Shown here piece by piece: positions 47,919 through 49,229 of a stretch of DNA of 49,229 nucleotides. The notes beneath the pieces were generated by a model. It ran no database searches. It was not told where the DNA came from and worked only from the letters and a program-made list of their open reading frames with translations. Positions within the stretch are counted from its first letter, which is position 1; each line of letters begins with the position of its first letter. A program made the position numbers and the translations under genes. Source of the stretch: Candidatus Woesearchaeota archaeon. Its GTDB lineage: Archaea; Nanobdellota; Nanobdellia; Woesearchaeales; ARS49. The DNA lies in contig JASMHM010000007.1 of the NCBI GenBank assembly GCA_030750765.1, positions 1 to 49,229 on the forward strand, written 5' to 3'.

Positions 47919-48188
47919 CTAAATGCCAAATGCCACGGTAAGATCTTTCAACTCTTTGTATCGTTGCAAGAATTGGTATCCTTTGTCTGATAGGTGGAAT
48001 TGTTTTTTACCATCTTTTTCGTTGGTGCTCTCTTCCATCAGGCCTTTTTCTTGTAATTCTTTCACATAACTTTGCAAGCGCTTGTAAGAAAGATTGCTTT
48101 TGTAGAGTAAGTGTGTGGGTATGATCTTTTCTCGTTCTGCTATGATTCCAAGAATATCAAAAATGATATCCATCCTTTCACGCTTCAC
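47919..48188 (-). CDS. Winged-helix protein
   Basis: 89 residues from the GTG overlapping the stop of the membrane protein (GTGA), giving MKRERMDIIFDILGI, the usual opening of this archaeal family. Helix-turn-helix about 22-50 and wing about 55-70 (KQFHLSDKGYQFL). A longer frame would start inside the membrane gene. It is coupled to the membrane protein upstream, suggesting a signalling pair. Confidence 0.75.
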   Translation of the reverse strand: MKRERMDIIFDILGIIAEREKIIPTHLLYKSNLSYKRLQSYVKELQEKGLMEESTNEKDGKKQFHLSDKGYQFLQRYKELKDLTVAFGI

Positions 48189-48799
48189 TTGCCTACCTTC
48201 CTCATCTGCACGAACAAGGTGCCGAAGCCGATGAATTGTAGGACGTGCCCTACCTCTGTTAACGGATAAAATAGGCTTACTAGGAAGAGTAGTTGTGCTA
48301 AGCTTATACACAAGAACGCGATGAAGGCGTATCTTGCGATGCCGCCTCTTTTTTGCGTGTTGTCAAAGAAGTCCCACGCAATAACTGCTGTAAATAGGAA
48401 GGTTGCTAGGTAAAAGCTCTTGTAGTAGAGGTTGGAAAAGTACAGCAACATGATGGTTAACAAGTACATCAATCCCACTGTTCTGGCTCTATCTCCTTTC
48501 AAGTATAACACTAACGCATAGGCTCCGATAGTGGCAAGTATGAAGCTTGCATAGCCTAGCTTGAAGATGAGCGGATCAAAGCTGTAGGAAACAAGAATGT
48601 TTGTTATGATTCGTACGATACCGCCTGCAGCTAGTAAGAAAAATGCCAAACTCCAGGTCATGTACTTCTTTTCTTGGCTAAAATGGTAGGCGCGATAGCT
48701 CATCACGCACACGCTTAGGGCGAATAATGCGCTGATGAAACCTAACACGCTGTCCGCTGGGAAGAACCATTCCGGACTTAGTCCTAAGACTTGTACCAT
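48185..48799 (-). CDS. Polytopic membrane protein (seven segments)
   Basis: 204 residues with about seven hydrophobic segments and little outside them; archaeal sensor proteins of this shape are often linked to winged-helix genes. Coupled downstream to the winged-helix gene. TATA-like CTTTAAAAAG (rc of 48819-48828) about 25 bp before the ATG. Confidence 0.75.
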   Translation of the reverse strand: MVQVLGLSPEWFFPADSVLGFISALFALSVCVMSYRAYHFSQEKKYMTWSLAFFLLAAGGIVRIITNILVSYSFDPLIFKLGYASFILATIGAYALVLYLKGDRARTVGLMYLLTIMLLYFSNLYYKSFYLATFLFTAVIAWDFFDNTQKRGGIARYAFIAFLCISLAQLLFLVSLFYPLTEVGHVLQFIGFGTLFVQMRKVGK

Positions 48800-48883
48800 G
48801 ACTATCTTCCTTTACGCTCCCTTTTTAAAGCTTGTGAAAGTGTTGCATTGTTAAGTAAGCGGGAGCTATTTTAGCTAAAAAAA

Positions 48884-49039
48884 TTATTTCTTCTTGATTT
48901 TTCTCACTCTGGGTTTATTCCAATATGGACTTTTACACTTTGGACAAACAGCAGGTTCTTCGTCGCTTCCACGAGGAACCCATTTATGTTCGCATCGTTC
49001 ACATTGGAATCCTTCAACTTCTATTTTTACTCTTGCCAT
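48884..49039 (-). CDS. Small zinc-ribbon protein
   Basis: 51 residues. C13, C16, C32, C35 form one zinc site (FQCERCEHKW and VCPKC), with a basic Lys-rich end (RVRKIKKK). Likely binds nucleic acid. GTTTATATAC (rc of 49063-49072) is about 25-30 bp before the ATG. Too short for many gene finders. Confidence 0.75.
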   Translation of the reverse strand: MARVKIEVEGFQCERCEHKWVPRGSDEEPAVCPKCKSPYWNKPRVRKIKKK

Positions 49040-49059
49040 TAATAGATATATTATTAACT

Positions 49060-49166
49060 AGTATATAAACATTTAGTATATTCTCTACTATAGAAATGTT
49101 TAAATAGTTAATATACTTAACTAATATATTATTAGTAAATAATATTAAGGGACTCCGAAGAGTCCC
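49060..49166. promoter_or_regulatory. AT-rich divergent control region with inverted repeats and hairpin
   Basis: The zinc-ribbon TATA (49063-49072) is followed by TAGTTAA-TATAC-TTAACTA (about 49107-49125, a perfect 7-bp inverted repeat) and related TAATAT elements. GGGACTC-CGAA-GAGTCCC (49149-49166) makes a 7-bp hairpin just before the last gene. Repressor sites and a leader hairpin are likely. Confidence 0.4.
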
Positions 49167-49183
49167 AGATTCCACTCGCTAAA

Positions 49184-49229
49184 ATGAAATCTAAAGAAAG
49201 AACCCAACAGAAGTATAAAAAAGTATCTT
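49184..49229 (+). CDS. Start of a gene cut by the window edge
   Basis: ATG at 49184 opens a frame MKSKERTQQKYKKVS that runs off the window. The basic start suggests a nucleic-acid-binding or transposase-like protein, but too little is visible for a call. Confidence 0.4.
   Translation, partial: MKSKERTQQKYKKVS

Noticed and set aside
1-49229. CRISPR array, rRNA genes and insertion sequences
   Set aside because: No regularly spaced 24-40 base repeats, no rRNA stretches and no transposase were seen.

Overview
The window is a gene-dense archaeal chromosome segment. Direct signs are a TFIIB-type initiation factor, transcription factor S, archaeal ribosomal proteins S15, S12 and S7, aEF-1beta, Trm1, an XPD-like Fe-S helicase, NucS, an ER-type signal peptidase with a Ser-His pair, TrmB regulators, and TATA boxes about 25-33 bp before start codons (mostly leaderless genes). 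Very short intergenic gaps, ATGA/TAATG overlaps, many small zinc-ribbon and N-terminally anchored cysteine-rich proteins, and reduced versions of families suggest a DPANN lineage, perhaps Woesearchaeota-like. The lineage is an inference; no rRNA is present to test it.

Layout. 1-1808: end of a large secreted or surface gene plus a polytopic membrane protein. 1877-4130: a Fic protein, two small cysteine-rich anchored proteins and a MazEF-type toxin-antitoxin pair. 4168-6196: MoxR AAA+ ATPase and VWA partner. 6193-9609: two divergent units (methyltransferase; phosphoesterase, MFS transporter and a small protein). 9938-13360: a kinase-dCMP deaminase fusion coupled to the mismatch endonuclease NucS, then transcription factor S with signal peptidase, then a TrmB regulator. 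13399-16476: TrmB-linked ABC import operon (lipoprotein, ATPase, permease) for an unknown small substrate. 16473-19506: low-molecular-weight phosphatase, small membrane protein, stand-alone NMD3 domain, DUF460 nuclease-fold protein coupled to a membrane winged-helix protein. 19648-23450: triple-Kazal secreted protein, small lipoprotein, long coiled coil, unknown protein. 23532-29255: translation and RNA genes (zinc ribbon, aEF-1beta, YunG-like, Trm1, XPD-like helicase), a second Kazal protein, two tandem paralogous Cys4 proteins, a winged helix, S15. 29294-35861: cysteine-rich lipoprotein, a broken gene, a glycosyltransferase, S12-S7, surface proteins. 35961-38901: TFB with an unusual leader and a small HxxxCxxC zinc-finger partner, DUF456, tRNA-Glu with a toxin-antitoxin module inserted at its 3' end between near-perfect direct repeats, and a CxxC-x17-CxxC protein. 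38940-49229: small membrane proteins, a decayed binding-protein remnant, Tag glycosylase, a candidate structured RNA, methyltransferase, possible HPF-like protein, a second TrmB regulator divergent from a binding lipoprotein, M32 carboxypeptidase, winged helix with membrane protein, zinc ribbon.

How it works together. Much of the window is housekeeping (translation, transcription, DNA repair) mixed with cell-surface and uptake functions. The most unusual items are the tRNA-anchored toxin-antitoxin unit (37887-38470), the zinc-finger gene coupled to TFB, the nucleotide-sanitation/NucS pair, Kazal inhibitor domains in an archaeon, a candidate RNA with a 12-bp closing inverted repeat, and two genes caught in decay.
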